From NCBI RefSeq assembly GCF_030064065.1, contig NZ_CP125946.1:1674001-1738000 (forward strand): a stretch of 64,000 bases of DNA, in the 5' to 3' direction. Every line of letters begins with the position of its first letter. Within the stretch, counting starts at the first letter, position 1. This document shows positions 9,375 to 18,980 of the stretch, piece by piece. The notes under the pieces were generated by a model, which ran no database searches, was not told the origin of the DNA, and saw only the letters and a program-made list of their open reading frames with translations. The position numbers and the translations under genes are program-made. Origin of the DNA: Rothia sp. SD9660Na (lineage in GTDB: Bacteria > Actinomycetota > Actinomycetes > Actinomycetales > Micrococcaceae).

Positions 9375-10950
9375 CCCCCTCAAAAAGCTCCGGTCCAAGC
9401 ATCACTCACAGGAGCAGACCAGTGTGCAGAACCAGCGCACCGGGTCAGTGCGCCTGCGCATCGTAGCCTGGATGGTTCTGGTCACGGCTTTCATCATCAC
9501 CGGCCTGATCTTCACAGTGCGGGAGATTCTCATCAGTGAGGTAGGCACCAACGCCGTAGCAAGCACCGAAAGCGAAATTTCAGAGTTCCGCACCTTCGCT
9601 GAACTCGGAGTAGACCCCACCACCGCTGCCCCCTTCGAAGACCTAGACCAGATGCTCACAGCCTTTGTCTCCCGCCAGTTCACCGGCTATTCAGAACAGC
9701 TCATCGGTGTAACCAGCAACCAAGTCATTTTCATCGAAGAGCAGCAAGACTACGCCGAAGAAACCGGCTACAGGCTCCACCAGGACCAGAATCTACTGGC
9801 GCTCATCACAGGCTACGAGCGGACGTCGGGGATTGAGCAGACCCCGGCCGGCCCGGTTCACTGGGGCAAGATGGAGGTCACCCTCAACACCGATACCGGA
9901 ACCCAAACCGGGCACCTCATTGTTGTGGGATACATCCAGCCTGAGCTCGATGCAGTGCAACACACCATCGTCACCATGATTTGGGTAGGGCTCGGTGGGC
10001 TGGTAGCTACCGTGCTCATCGCCTGGCTGGTTGCAGGCAGAATCACCAAACCGATTCGCAGCCTACGCACCGTAGCCCAAGCCATTAACGATAAAAACTT
10101 TTCAGGTCGAGTCGCCGTCAAGGGCGATGACGACGTGGCCGCAATGGGCCACACCTTTAACCAGATGCTTGACAGATTGGAGGAGTCAGCCATGATTGAA
10201 CGCCAGTTTATGGACGATGTCAGCCACGAGCTGCGCACCCCCATCACCATCGTGCGCGGTCACCTTGAGCTCATGGACCGCACCGAGGAACAGGACCAGA
10301 CCCTGCAGCTGGTTGACGACGAACTAGAACGCATGGGGCGTATCGTCGCTGACCTGCTCACCCTGGCCAAGTCGGAGCGTCCGGACTTTGTCTCTCCCCA
10401 CCCGGTCGACGTAGCAGATTTGATGATCACCCTCGATTCAAAGGTGCAGGCCTTCACCGACCACCGCTGGATGATTTCAGATATTGCCGAAGGTGAGGTT
10501 GATCTTGATGAACAACGCATCACCCAGGCTATGGTGCAGCTCTGCGCCAACGCTGCCCAGTACTCCCCCGAGGGAACCACCATTTCTATCGGCTCAGCTT
10601 TCGAGGGAACAGGCCCACAGCGTGAACTCAAGCTCTGGGTACGTGACCAGGGCCCCGGCGTCAGTGCAGAAGACGCTGCCACCCTCTTCGAACGCTTCAA
10701 ACGCAACAACGCGAAGAACCCCGCCACCGCCAAAAAGCACTCGGTGGGAGCAGGTCTGGGGCTGGCCATCGTCCGCTCCATTGCAGAAGCCCACGAGGGT
10801 TCCGTATGGATTGCCCAGCCCGACGACGGAATCGGGGCAATCTTTGGTATCACCCTGCCGGTCAACGCCCCCGCAGAGAGCGGCAAGGACGACACCGACG
10901 CCCTAGCAGACAACGTCTCCAGCGTTCGCTACCCCAGCTGGACCAAATAA
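9358..10950 (+). CDS. membrane sensor histidine kinase
   Basis: Two-component sensor of the HAMP-containing class. Membrane segments lie at about 34-54 and 203-225, enclosing an outer domain of about 150 residues. Then come HAMP, a HisKA domain with the phosphorylated His in DDVSHELRTP (about residue 290), an ATP-binding N box (NAAQYS, about 398) and G boxes DQGPGVS and GAGLGLA. The open frame extends upstream to 9094, but there it only shadows the preceding gene; I choose the ATG at 9358, with GAGG nine bases upstream, and the ATG at 9367 is an alternative. It overlaps the previous gene and is followed by its regulator and a carboxylate transporter, so the signal may be that transporter's substrate. 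Confidence 0.9.
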   Translation: MATMTNPLKKLRSKHHSQEQTSVQNQRTGSVRLRIVAWMVLVTAFIITGLIFTVREILISEVGTNAVASTESEISEFRTFAELGVDPTTAAPFEDLDQMLTAFVSRQFTGYSEQLIGVTSNQVIFIEEQQDYAEETGYRLHQDQNLLALITGYERTSGIEQTPAGPVHWGKMEVTLNTDTGTQTGHLIVVGYIQPELDAVQHTIVTMIWVGLGGLVATVLIAWLVAGRITKPIRSLRTVAQAINDKNFSGRVAVKGDDDVAAMGHTFNQMLDRLEESAMIERQFMDDVSHELRTPITIVRGHLELMDRTEEQDQTLQLVDDELERMGRIVADLLTLAKSERPDFVSPHPVDVADLMITLDSKVQAFTDHRWMISDIAEGEVDLDEQRITQAMVQLCANAAQYSPEGTTISIGSAFEGTGPQRELKLWVRDQGPGVSAEDAATLFERFKRNNAKNPATAKKHSVGAGLGLAIVRSIAEAHEGSVWIAQPDDGIGAIFGITLPVNAPAESGKDDTDALADNVSSVRYPSWTK

Positions 10951-10991
10951 AACTCTTAGACCCGACCGCACCATCAGAAAGAAGCCCCGCC

Positions 10992-11654
10992 ATGAGCCAT
11001 ATCCTGATCGTTGAAGATGACCCGCGCATCTCGTCCTTTATCGTCAAGGGCCTGAAATCAGCCGGCTACACCTCAACCCTGATTGACGAAGGCCGCTCCG
11101 CCTACGCCCTGGCCAAGGTCAGCGACTTCGACCTCATCATCCTCGATGTGGGTCTTCCCGGTATGGACGGATTTACCATCATGAAGTCCCTGCGGGCTGA
11201 GGGCATCACCACCCCCATCATCATGCTCACCGCCCGTGACTCCGTTTCAGACACCCTCGAAGGTCTTGAAAACGGCGCCAACGACTACATGACCAAGCCC
11301 TTCCAGTTCGCTGAGCTGCTCGCCCGCATCCGACTGCGCCTGCTCGACACCAACCGCGAAGAAACCAACGCCTCGACCCTGGCCCACCGTAACCTTGAGC
11401 TTAACGTGCTGACCCGCCAGGTCACCGTCAACGGCACTATCGCTGAACTCACCAGCCGTGAATTCGCCCTGCTAGAGACCTTCATGAGGCACAAGAACCA
11501 GGTGCTCTCCCGAGAGCAGCTCCTGGGGCAGGTCTGGGGCATGGATTTCGACCCCAATTCAAACATCGTTGACGTCTACATTCGCGCACTCCGCAAAAAA
11601 ATTGGTGATGACTACATCGCCACCGTTCGAGGGGCAGGCTACCGATTCGTATGA
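10992..11654 (+). CDS. OmpR/PhoB-type response regulator
   Basis: Partner of the upstream kinase. The receiver domain carries acidic residues D9/D10, the phosphorylated Asp at 52 (LDVGLPGMDG) and a conserved Lys near 102 (TKPF). A winged-helix DNA-binding domain follows, ending in VRGAGYRFV. 220 residues is standard. The start is the ATG at 10992 after AGAAAG; the frame is open further upstream only as a shadow of the kinase gene. The stop overlaps the next start in ATGA, so the transporter is translationally coupled and is a likely target. Confidence 0.93.
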   Translation: MSHILIVEDDPRISSFIVKGLKSAGYTSTLIDEGRSAYALAKVSDFDLIILDVGLPGMDGFTIMKSLRAEGITTPIIMLTARDSVSDTLEGLENGANDYMTKPFQFAELLARIRLRLLDTNREETNASTLAHRNLELNVLTRQVTVNGTIAELTSREFALLETFMRHKNQVLSREQLLGQVWGMDFDPNSNIVDVYIRALRKKIGDDYIATVRGAGYRFV

Positions 11655-13168
11655 AACTTCTCTACTCATCCACCAATGCGCCGGCGCAGGAACCTGCCGT
11701 CATCACTGCTCCCCTCGCCATCGTCAAACCCAGCTTCATCACCGGCAAGCTACTGGTCTCCTTCTTTGTTGCTGTACTCCTCATCGGCGCTACTTCTATC
11801 ACCGGACTGACCTCCACCGAGCTTTCACTTGAAGGCGCGCTGACCCTAGCTATCTTTATTCTTGCTATCTGGGCCTGGGTTTTTAGCCCTCTCTCAGATA
11901 CCTACGTCTCGCTGGCAGCAGCTGTAGCCCTGGTTCTAACCGGCATTATCAGCACCGATCAATTCACAGCCTCGCTGGGCACCTCAGCCGTCTGGCTGCT
12001 GGTGGCAGCTGTGGTAATGGCTCAGGCTCTGACCGCGTCCGGTCTGACCCGCCGTCTCACCGCCCGGCTCGTCGCCCTAGCCCGCACCCCGCGTCAGCTG
12101 GCCCACCTCTACAACCTGGCGCTCTTTCTGACCGTCTACTTGGTGCCCTCCCCCTCAGGGCGTGCCGCACTTGCTCTGCCGATCTACCTGGCTATGGCTG
12201 AGGCTATGCCCGACCGTCCCAAGCTGGTCAAGGCTCTGGGTATTCTGGCTCCCTCAACGATCCTGGTTTCTGCCGTAGCCAGCTTTATCGGAGCGGGTGC
12301 CCACCTGGTCACCGCCGAAATCCTGGTGGCCTACGGACTAGAAACCATCGGCTTCTTAGAGTGGATGGTTCTGGGCTCAGGGCTGGGTCTGTTCGCCTCG
12401 CTCCTGGTCACCGAGCTGGTCTTCATCCTCTTCCCCACCCGAGACGACGCCCCGGCAAAACTACATATCGACCTTACAGACTTTGAAACCGAAGGCGGCA
12501 CTCCCGTACGAGGCTCTCTCACCCAGGCAGAGAAAAACATCGCGTTGGTACTCGGCCTTGCAATCCTGCTCTGGTGCACAGAGTCCTTCCACGGGGTAGA
12601 CCCGGTGATTGTGGCCGTGCTCGGTGCCCTGGCTGCCAGCGCTCCCCGTTTCGGTTCGGTCAAGCTCGCTGCCGCTCTCAAAAAGGCTCCCTGGCCCATG
12701 CTCATCTTCATGGCCACGACCCTGGCCATTGGTACCGCGCTCTCAGAATCGGGGGCCGCAACCTGGCTGGCAGAGTCAATCTTCTCCCCGGTTTCAGGGC
12801 TAGGACGCAGCGGCGCGGCAGCCTTCGTGCTTCTGGTCATTGCCCTCTCGACGGTGGCCCACCTGGTGATTCAGTCCCGCTCAGCCCGTTCGGCTGTGCT
12901 CGTCCCCCTGATTATCACCGCCGCGATTCCTCTGGGCGTCAACCCGGTAGCAGCCGCCTTCATCTCAACCGCAGCCGCCGGCTTCTGCCACACGCTGACC
13001 TCCAGCGCAAAGCCGGTAGCCCTCTTTGCCACCATTGACGGCCGCCCCACCTACACCCCATCCGACCTTCTCAAGCTTTCAGCCTGGCTGGCCCCACTCC
13101 ACGCAGCACTCATTGCCGGCTTCGCCTTCTTCATCTGGCCGGCCCTGGGCCTGCCCCTCTACCTCTAA
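11651..13168 (+). CDS. DASS/SLC13-family anion transporter
   Basis: Probable sodium- or proton-coupled importer of a di- or tricarboxylate or a similar anion, in the cytoplasmic membrane. It has at least ten hydrophobic segments over 505 residues and the paired SPSxR-type re-entrant motifs of the family (PSPSGRAALALP and a second site around VIQSRSARSAVLVPL). It is coupled to the response regulator upstream (overlap ATGA) and followed 29 bp later by a glycerate kinase. The substrate could therefore be glycerate or a compound converted to it, such as tartrate or glucarate; this is inference from context. Confidence 0.85.
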   Translation: MKLLYSSTNAPAQEPAVITAPLAIVKPSFITGKLLVSFFVAVLLIGATSITGLTSTELSLEGALTLAIFILAIWAWVFSPLSDTYVSLAAAVALVLTGIISTDQFTASLGTSAVWLLVAAVVMAQALTASGLTRRLTARLVALARTPRQLAHLYNLALFLTVYLVPSPSGRAALALPIYLAMAEAMPDRPKLVKALGILAPSTILVSAVASFIGAGAHLVTAEILVAYGLETIGFLEWMVLGSGLGLFASLLVTELVFILFPTRDDAPAKLHIDLTDFETEGGTPVRGSLTQAEKNIALVLGLAILLWCTESFHGVDPVIVAVLGALAASAPRFGSVKLAAALKKAPWPMLIFMATTLAIGTALSESGAATWLAESIFSPVSGLGRSGAAAFVLLVIALSTVAHLVIQSRSARSAVLVPLIITAAIPLGVNPVAAAFISTAAAGFCHTLTSSAKPVALFATIDGRPTYTPSDLLKLSAWLAPLHAALIAGFAFFIWPALGLPLYL

Positions 13169-13197
13169 ATCACCACACCTTTACAAGGAGAAACACC

Positions 13198-14439
13198 ATG
13201 ACTATGTCCATTCCCCAGCGTATTCTGATCGCCCCTTCCGGTTTCAAGGGCTCCCTCGAAGCTGATGTTGTAGCGGACGCCATTGCTTCCGGTATCCGCC
13301 GCGTGATTCCCGGTGTCAACACCGTGACCATGCCGATTCCAGACGGCGGTGAAGGTACCGCCAAGATGCTGGCTGGTTCCACCGGCGGCAAGCTCGTGCA
13401 CACCAAGGTCACCGGCCCCGTAGGCCAGCAGGTTCGTTCCCACTACGCCCTGCTCGGCGGGGCCCAGGACGGCGTCGCGGTCGTTGAAATGGCAGCGGCA
13501 GCAGGGCTCTCCCTGGTACCTAAGGACCTGCGTAACCCCGCTGAAACCACCACCTACGGGGTGGGGCAGCTCATTGCTGCGGCACTCGATAACGACGATG
13601 TACACACCGTGCTGGTAGGCTGCGGCGACTCAGGCACCTCAGACGGCGGTGCCGGTGCCCTCTCAGCTTTGGGTGCCCGCATCCTCAACGAGGCCGGTGA
13701 AGAAATCCCCCTCGGCGGCGCTCACCTGACCGAGGCAGCGTCCATCGACTACTCCGGCCTGCACCCCCGCCTGGCCCAGGTGCGCATCGTCCTGGCTCTC
13801 AACCAACACAACATCCTGACCGGCCCCAAGGGCGTTGCCCGCGTCTTTGGTCCCCAGAAGGGTGCCACCCCCGAACAGGTTGAACAGCTGGATGCGGCCC
13901 TGACCCACTGGGCTAACCTGCTGGAGGAAACCTACGAGGACATGACCGACGGCAAGCTGCAGATGAACTTCCACACCGGGGCGGGCACCGGCGCATCCGG
14001 CGGTCTAGGGGCAGGACTGGCCTTTATCGGTGCCGAACTCACCCCCCGCTTTGAAGCGCTCATCGACTCCGGTCTGGCCGGCATCAATCTCGACGAAGAA
14101 ATCCGCCACGCTGACCTTATTGTCACCGCAGAAGGCGCTATCGACTTCCAGACCCCCAAGGGCAAGGTTCCTGCAGAAATCGCCGCCCGCGCCCAGGGCT
14201 CTGGTGCTCCTGTGCTGGCCCTGGCTGGCTCTATCGGTAAGAAAGCCTACCGCGTACACGATGCCGGCATCGATGCCTTTGCCTCGATCATCCCCCTGCC
14301 CATGGATCTCGAAGATGCCCTAATCAACGGTGAAGAGCTGCTGACCGACTCGGCAGAGCGCACCTTCCGCATGATTCTGCTGGGTGCTTCCCTCTCAGCC
14401 TCCATGCAGTCCCGTCGGGCGCAGCTGGCTGCCGCCTAA
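13198..14439 (+). CDS. glycerate kinase (GarK/GlxK family)
   Basis: Phosphorylates D-glycerate with ATP, feeding glycerate into glycolysis. The family blocks are clear: APSGFKGSLEADVVADAIASG near the N-terminus, PIPDGGEGTAKML, the GCGDSGTSDGGAGAL region and a conserved TGAGTGASGGLGAGL stretch. 413 residues is slightly longer than usual (about 380). GGAG lies seven bases before the ATG. As last gene of the two-component/transporter operon it suggests regulated use of an outside carboxylate. Confidence 0.92.
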   Translation: MTMSIPQRILIAPSGFKGSLEADVVADAIASGIRRVIPGVNTVTMPIPDGGEGTAKMLAGSTGGKLVHTKVTGPVGQQVRSHYALLGGAQDGVAVVEMAAAAGLSLVPKDLRNPAETTTYGVGQLIAAALDNDDVHTVLVGCGDSGTSDGGAGALSALGARILNEAGEEIPLGGAHLTEAASIDYSGLHPRLAQVRIVLALNQHNILTGPKGVARVFGPQKGATPEQVEQLDAALTHWANLLEETYEDMTDGKLQMNFHTGAGTGASGGLGAGLAFIGAELTPRFEALIDSGLAGINLDEEIRHADLIVTAEGAIDFQTPKGKVPAEIAARAQGSGAPVLALAGSIGKKAYRVHDAGIDAFASIIPLPMDLEDALINGEELLTDSAERTFRMILLGASLSASMQSRRAQLAAA

Positions 14440-14468
14440 GGTAACCGGCGAATGGTAGAAGCTCTCCC

Positions 14469-16043
14469 CTAGGCTTCCTGGGTGAGAGCCTCTGCCAGTA
14501 CCCGCTTCAAGATTTTGCCGGTGGGCCCCAGTGGTAGCTCCTCTTTGAAGACATAGCGACGCGGGTACTTGTAGGCGGCAAGTTCAGCGCGGGCTAGGTT
14601 ATCGAGAGCAGCTTCAAGGTCGCTAGTCTGCTCAGGGGTCAGTTCTTCTCTGGGGACAATAACGGCTACTACCTCTTCTCCCACCGTTTCTGAGGGCTGG
14701 CCGACAACCGCCGCTAAACGCACCTGCGGGTGGATGTAAAGAACGTCCTCAATTTCCCGCGGGTAAACACTGTTACCGTTACGCAAGATCATGTCTTTGA
14801 GGCGATCAACGATAAAGATATTGCCCTGCTCATCAAGGTAGGCAACGTCTCCGGTGGCAAACCAGCGCCCCGACATCACTGCCTCTGTAGCCTGGGCGTT
14901 ATTCCAGTAACCGGCCATCACGTTGGGGCCAGCCACCCACAGTTCACCCGGCTCACCGGCAGCAAGCTCCTGCCCTTGACGGTCAACGACCTTCACATCA
15001 ACCCCTGGTAAAGCCCGCCCTACCGACCCCATCACCAGGCCGTATTCTGCCCGGTTGAAGGAAACGACCGGGGCTGTTTCGCTCAGCCCGTAGCCCTCGT
15101 AGATGGGGAAGGACGCTAGCTGCTCGATCTCCGCGTGCACCGAGGCGGGCAGGGCGGCACCCCCTGAAATACCAAAGCGGACGCGCCCCTGCAGGCGGTG
15201 CGCAAGGGCCGGGTCGGTGCCCAGGTAGCTTGCCAGGGCACTATACATGGTGGGAACGGCGGCGAAGACGGTGACGCCCGCAGCTGCACAGAGCTGGGCT
15301 GCGCCACCCGGGGTAAAGCGCGGGAGTAGGGCTATAGCGGCACCGGCAGCCAGAACGGCGTTCATCGAAACGGTCTGGCCGAAAGCGTGGAAAAGAGGCA
15401 GTCCACCGAAAATCACGTCATCCGCTGTAAAACCAAAAACATCTACACAGGTCAGGGCGTTAGACAGCATATTGGCGTGGGTGAGGGTTGCGCCCTTGGG
15501 GGCCCCGGTGGTTCCCGAGGTGTAGAGAATAACGGCAGGCTTGTCGGTGGCAACCGATTGGGGTTCCCAGGCCTGCGGTGTAGGAGCGTCCGCGCCAAAC
15601 ATGGTCTCGGGTGAAAGCACCTCAAGCGCTACCTGCCCTCCTACCTCATCACGAATCTGGTCCAGCTCCTGGCCCACCCGAGTACCGGCGGCTGCAACAA
15701 GGAGCCGAGCACCGGCGTCCTGCACCTGATAAGCAGCTTCGCGGGCTGAGAGCAGCGGATGCATGGGTACTACCACAGCCCCCAGGGACAGGGCACCGTA
15801 GTAGAGGCCCACCATCGCAGGCACATTGGGTAGCGCCAAGGCCACCCGGTCATCGGCTACCACTCCGCGCTCACGCAACCAGCTACGCAAGCTGCCCGTA
15901 TATTGCGCTAGCTGTCGATAGCTCATGGCCCCACCGGCCCAGGTCAGGGCAGTGCGGTCTTCGGCCGCGCGGGCCTGCAGCAGGGCCGCAATATTGTTCT
16001 GGGGTGAGGAATCGGGTGTCTGCTGAGCGTCTTTGGTATTCAC
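14469..16043 (-). CDS. acyl-CoA synthetase-like AMP-forming ligase
   Basis: Member of the class I adenylate-forming enzymes, probably a fatty acyl-CoA ligase. The AMP-binding motif YTSGTTGAPKGATLTH is intact, as are GYGLSET, the ATGD hinge motif (WFATGDVAYLDEQG) and the catalytic Lys near the C-terminus (PTGKILKR). I start at the GTG at 16043, which has AAGGAAAGG six bases upstream, rather than at 16091. It stands alone, opposite to its neighbours. The acyl substrate cannot be read from the sequence. Confidence 0.88.
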   Translation of the reverse strand: MNTKDAQQTPDSSPQNNIAALLQARAAEDRTALTWAGGAMSYRQLAQYTGSLRSWLRERGVVADDRVALALPNVPAMVGLYYGALSLGAVVVPMHPLLSAREAAYQVQDAGARLLVAAAGTRVGQELDQIRDEVGGQVALEVLSPETMFGADAPTPQAWEPQSVATDKPAVILYTSGTTGAPKGATLTHANMLSNALTCVDVFGFTADDVIFGGLPLFHAFGQTVSMNAVLAAGAAIALLPRFTPGGAAQLCAAAGVTVFAAVPTMYSALASYLGTDPALAHRLQGRVRFGISGGAALPASVHAEIEQLASFPIYEGYGLSETAPVVSFNRAEYGLVMGSVGRALPGVDVKVVDRQGQELAAGEPGELWVAGPNVMAGYWNNAQATEAVMSGRWFATGDVAYLDEQGNIFIVDRLKDMILRNGNSVYPREIEDVLYIHPQVRLAAVVGQPSETVGEEVVAVIVPREELTPEQTSDLEAALDNLARAELAAYKYPRRYVFKEELPLGPTGKILKRVLAEALTQEA

Positions 16044-16201
16044 AGGGAGCCTTTCCTTAGGGGGCCTAACCGGCCTCGCCCATTCTTTCATACAAGCCTG
16101 TCTAAAGCTTCTGAACGAAAGTTCTAAATAAGGTTGGCATGAGCTGTAGGGTGGTCTAGACAGGGTTGCTAAAGGGGCTTGCTTTCTGAGAAAGTGAAAG
16201 T

Positions 16202-16600
16202 ATGACAGACGCGAATCATAGCCTGACCGAGCAGGATATCGACTTCCTCAACTCGGTTTTCGACCTGGCCCGGGACAACAAGCCGGTAGCCCTCAAATCT
16301 CTGTTTGACCAGGGCGTCCCCGCTGACCTGACCAATGCCAAGGGCGACACCCTGCTCATCCTAGCTGCCTACCACGAACACGCTGAGCTGGTTCAGCTGC
16401 TCATCAATGAGGGTGCCGATCTTGACCGCCTGAACGAGCGGGGCCAGACCGCCCTGGTATGCGCTACCTTCCGTAACAATCTGCCCATCGCCCGCATGCT
16501 GCTCGATGCCGGTGCCGATGAGACCCTTGGATCGCAGACTCCCGCCGACGTTGCAAAGTTCTTCGAGTTTGACGAGATGAAGAAGCTTTTCGAGGGGTAA
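16202..16600 (+). CDS. ankyrin repeat protein
   Basis: Small cytoplasmic protein built almost entirely of ankyrin repeats. Two to three clear units are seen, with GDTLLILAAYHEHAELVQLL and GQTALVCATFRNNLPIARMLL, each followed by the AGAD-type turn. No enzymatic domain and no membrane segment. In actinobacteria such proteins occur near catalase or as stand-alone genes; no partner is apparent here. GAAAG precedes the ATG. The function is unknown beyond probable protein binding. Confidence 0.85.
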   Translation: MTDANHSLTEQDIDFLNSVFDLARDNKPVALKSLFDQGVPADLTNAKGDTLLILAAYHEHAELVQLLINEGADLDRLNERGQTALVCATFRNNLPIARMLLDAGADETLGSQTPADVAKFFEFDEMKKLFEG

Positions 16601-16647
16601 TGGGTTAGACCGGCAGCACCGCCGGGTCCCACCTGCCCCTGTTGTTC

Positions 16648-16679
16648 AGCCCCGGTCTTCGACGATGAAGACCGGGGCT
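16648..16679. terminator. bidirectional terminator between ankyrin gene and argR
   Basis: A perfect 13-bp stem (AGCCCCGGTCTTC with GAAGACCGGGGCT) and a 6-nt loop, between convergent genes. T runs are short on both sides. Confidence 0.7.
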
Positions 16680-16709
16680 TATTCACGCTGTCTGGCTGTG
16701 GATAACGAC

Positions 16710-17189
16710 TTAGGCCGCCCACTCTAGGAAGAGGCCAGCAACCTTTTCACCGCCATTGGGGTCGCGGGTGATGACCATGACGGTGTCGTCGCCCGCGATG
16801 GATCCCAGCAAGGGCTCAAGACCTGCCTGGTCAATCGCTGAGGCCAGGAACTGGGCTGCACCTGGCGGGGTACGCAAGATGACCAGGTTGGCTGAGGCCT
16901 CCGCGGTTACCAGCAGTTCTTTGAAGAGGGAAACGAGGCGGGCGTCGGGCCCTTCCTGACTGCTTCGACGGACGGGGTGGTTGGGCACGGCGTAGATGAG
17001 CCCGGATTTTTCATCGCGCACCCGCTCTGCGCCAATTTCCACCAGGTCGCGGGAGAGGGTTGCCTGGGTGACTTTGAGCCCGTCGTTGGTGAGGATCTGG
17101 GCCAGTTCTGCCTGTGAGCGCACACGGTGGGTTTGGAGTACCTCGATGATGCGGGCTTGCCGCGCGGTTTTGGTGGAGGGAATCGCCAT
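16710..17189 (-). CDS. argR: arginine repressor
   Basis: Arginine-responsive repressor (hexamer) that binds ARG boxes. It has an N-terminal winged helix with the family sequence TQATLSRDLVEIGAERV and a C-terminal arginine-binding/oligomerisation domain containing GSIAGDDTVMVI. 159 residues is typical. It lies 25 bp after argF and is probably co-transcribed with it. Its targets in this window should be the double boxes upstream of argG, argF and argC. It remains intact although much of its regulon is broken. Confidence 0.95.
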   Translation of the reverse strand: MAIPSTKTARQARIIEVLQTHRVRSQAELAQILTNDGLKVTQATLSRDLVEIGAERVRDEKSGLIYAVPNHPVRRSSQEGPDARLVSLFKELLVTAEASANLVILRTPPGAAQFLASAIDQAGLEPLLGSIAGDDTVMVITRDPNGGEKVAGLFLEWAA

Positions 17190-17214
17190 TGTTTCTTCTC
17201 TTTTTCTAGTCGGT

Positions 17215-18171
17215 TTAGCTAAGGGCTGTGCGGACGTCGGTGGCTAGCTTGGACTCGGCGAGCAGGAAGGCCATGAGGGCTTTTTGGGCGTGCAGACGGT
17301 TTTCTGCTTCGTCGAAGACCACGGAGGCGGGCCCGTCAATGACTTCGGCTGTGACTTCGTAGCCGCGGTAGGCGGGTAGGCAGTGCAGGAAGATGGCACC
17401 GTCGGCGGCCTTGTTCATGGCTTCGCTGGTGACGGTGTAGGGCTTGAAGACCTGAGCGCGGGCTTCTTTTTCGTCCTCTTGACCCATGGAGACCCAAGTG
17501 TCGGTGATCACGACGTCGGCGCCGACCAGGGCCTGGTCGGGATCGGTGGTGACCAGGATTGAGCCACCGGTTTCGGTTGCCCGTTGCTGGGCTTCTGCGA
17601 TGACGGAGTCAGCAGGGAGGTAGCCGTCGGGGCCGGCGATACGTACGTGCATACCGGCGGTGGCGCCACCGAGTAGGTAGGAGTTGGCCATGTTGTTGGC
17701 GGCATCGCCCAGGTAAACCATGGTGAGGCCGGCCAGCTGGCCCTTGTGCTCGCGGATAGTGAGCAGGTCGGCGAGGATCTGGCAGGGGTGGTAGTCGTCG
17801 GAGAGAGCGTTGATGACGGGCACGCGCGAGTGCTGGGCCATTTCTTCGAGCCCTGCTTGGGCGTAGGTGCGCCAGATAATGGTGGAGACCATGCGGGAGA
17901 TCACCTTGGCGGTATCTGAAATGGTTTCCTTATGCCCAAGCTGGGCCTCCCCGGGGTTAACGATCAGGGGGTTGCCGCCGAGTTCTGCGATACCGGCGTG
18001 GAAGGAGAAGCGGGTACGGGTAGAGGTCTTGTCAAAAATGACGGCGGCGGTTTGGGGCCCTGCCAGGGGCTTGTAGCCGTAGCGATCCGCCTTCATGGAG
18101 GCAGCCAAATCGAGCACCTGTGCCTGCTCGGCGGGGGTGAGGTCGGTGTCTTTGAGGAAGTGGCGTACCAC
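17215..18171 (-). CDS. argF: ornithine carbamoyltransferase
   Basis: Makes citrulline from ornithine and carbamoyl phosphate. The carbamoyl-phosphate site STRTR lies at residues 50-54; HPCQ, the DTWVSMG loop and the HCLPAYRG motif are all present, so the enzyme should be active. 318 residues is normal. Its own double ARG box and presumably promoter lie just upstream, so it can be expressed without the broken argC-J-D transcript. With argG and argH it turns imported ornithine or citrulline into arginine. Confidence 0.96.
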   Translation of the reverse strand: MVRHFLKDTDLTPAEQAQVLDLAASMKADRYGYKPLAGPQTAAVIFDKTSTRTRFSFHAGIAELGGNPLIVNPGEAQLGHKETISDTAKVISRMVSTIIWRTYAQAGLEEMAQHSRVPVINALSDDYHPCQILADLLTIREHKGQLAGLTMVYLGDAANNMANSYLLGGATAGMHVRIAGPDGYLPADSVIAEAQQRATETGGSILVTTDPDQALVGADVVITDTWVSMGQEDEKEARAQVFKPYTVTSEAMNKAADGAIFLHCLPAYRGYEVTAEVIDGPASVVFDEAENRLHAQKALMAFLLAESKLATDVRTALS

Positions 18172-18213
18172 GGTTTTCTCCTAGGGTTAGGGGCAGCGTT
18201 TCAGCTGACCTTC

Positions 18214-18244
18214 CATTATATGCACAGTTACTGATAATTATGCA
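18214..18244. promoter_or_regulatory. double ARG box upstream of argF
   Basis: Box copies end in TATGCA at 18224 and 18244, exactly 20 bp apart; the second contains the full ATAATTATGCA found at argG. It lies between argF and the argD remnant, which suggests that argF has its own regulated promoter. Confidence 0.78.
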
Positions 18245-18298
18245 GTATGTGAATAGACGAATAGAAGTACACGTCGCGGACGCCCTGCACATCTGCAT

Positions 18299-18980
18299 TT
18301 ACTGCTGTCGTGCCTCAGCCAGAATCGCTGGGAAGGCAGCGGTGAACTCCGCTAGTTCGGCGTCGGTGATGGTCAGGGCCGGGGCGATGCGGACGGTTCG
18401 GGCGTCCGGGGCGTTGACGATGAATCTTGCTGCCCAGGCCCTTGGCCAGAGTGATGGCGTCTGGCAGGTTCTCGCCGGTGGGTTCACGGGCACGGGTGAG
18501 GTAACTTGCGAGCAGAGGCAGGATGCCGTCCTCCCTCTGGATGGGTTCGACGATGAGGGCAGCGACGTCGTCGGTCAGATTTTCTTCGAGGGCTTCGAGG
18601 GTAGCGGGTATATGTTTGATGCCGGTGGGAAGCGGTTCGAAGGGCTCACGGTAGGCGGGCTTCCAGGTGAGGGAAAGAGCCCCGATAGTTCGCCCGTGGA
18701 AGCCGTGGTCAAGGGCGAGGATGGTGCCTTTGCTGTGGAGGTTACCGTGGCGGCGGGCAAGTTTATAGGCAGCTTCGTTGGCTTCAGTGCCGGGGTTGCA
18801 GAAAAAGACTTTGCCATCATCGGCGCCCAGGTAACCCAGCAGGCGGTGGGCCAGAGAGATTTGTTGGGGGCTGGTGAAGAAGTTCGAGACGTGGGCTAGG
18901 GTTGCAGCCTGCCCACTCACGGCTTTCACCCAGGCGGGGTGGGCGTGGCCAAGGGCGTTGACGGCTATGCCGCCGAGCAG
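18299..18980 (-). pseudogene. argD: acetylornithine aminotransferase remnant
   Basis: Recognisable ArgD pieces: LLGGIAVNALGHAHPAWVKAVS, the HVSNFF block, FFCNPGTEANEAAYKLAR, HGFHGRTIGALS and LAKGLG. The first 35 to 45 residues are missing, and the reading frame runs straight on from an argJ fragment. After SYLTRARE the segment that should carry the DEVQTG motif is gone. After LAKGLG a further deletion and frame change lead to the C-terminus (ARFIVNAPDARTVRIAPAL). The PLP-enzyme core is destroyed, so no activity is expected. Confidence 0.92.

Noticed and set aside
18240-18899. 219-codon open frame on the plus strand across the argD remnant
   Set aside because: The minus strand encodes clear ArgD pieces; the plus frame is composition only.
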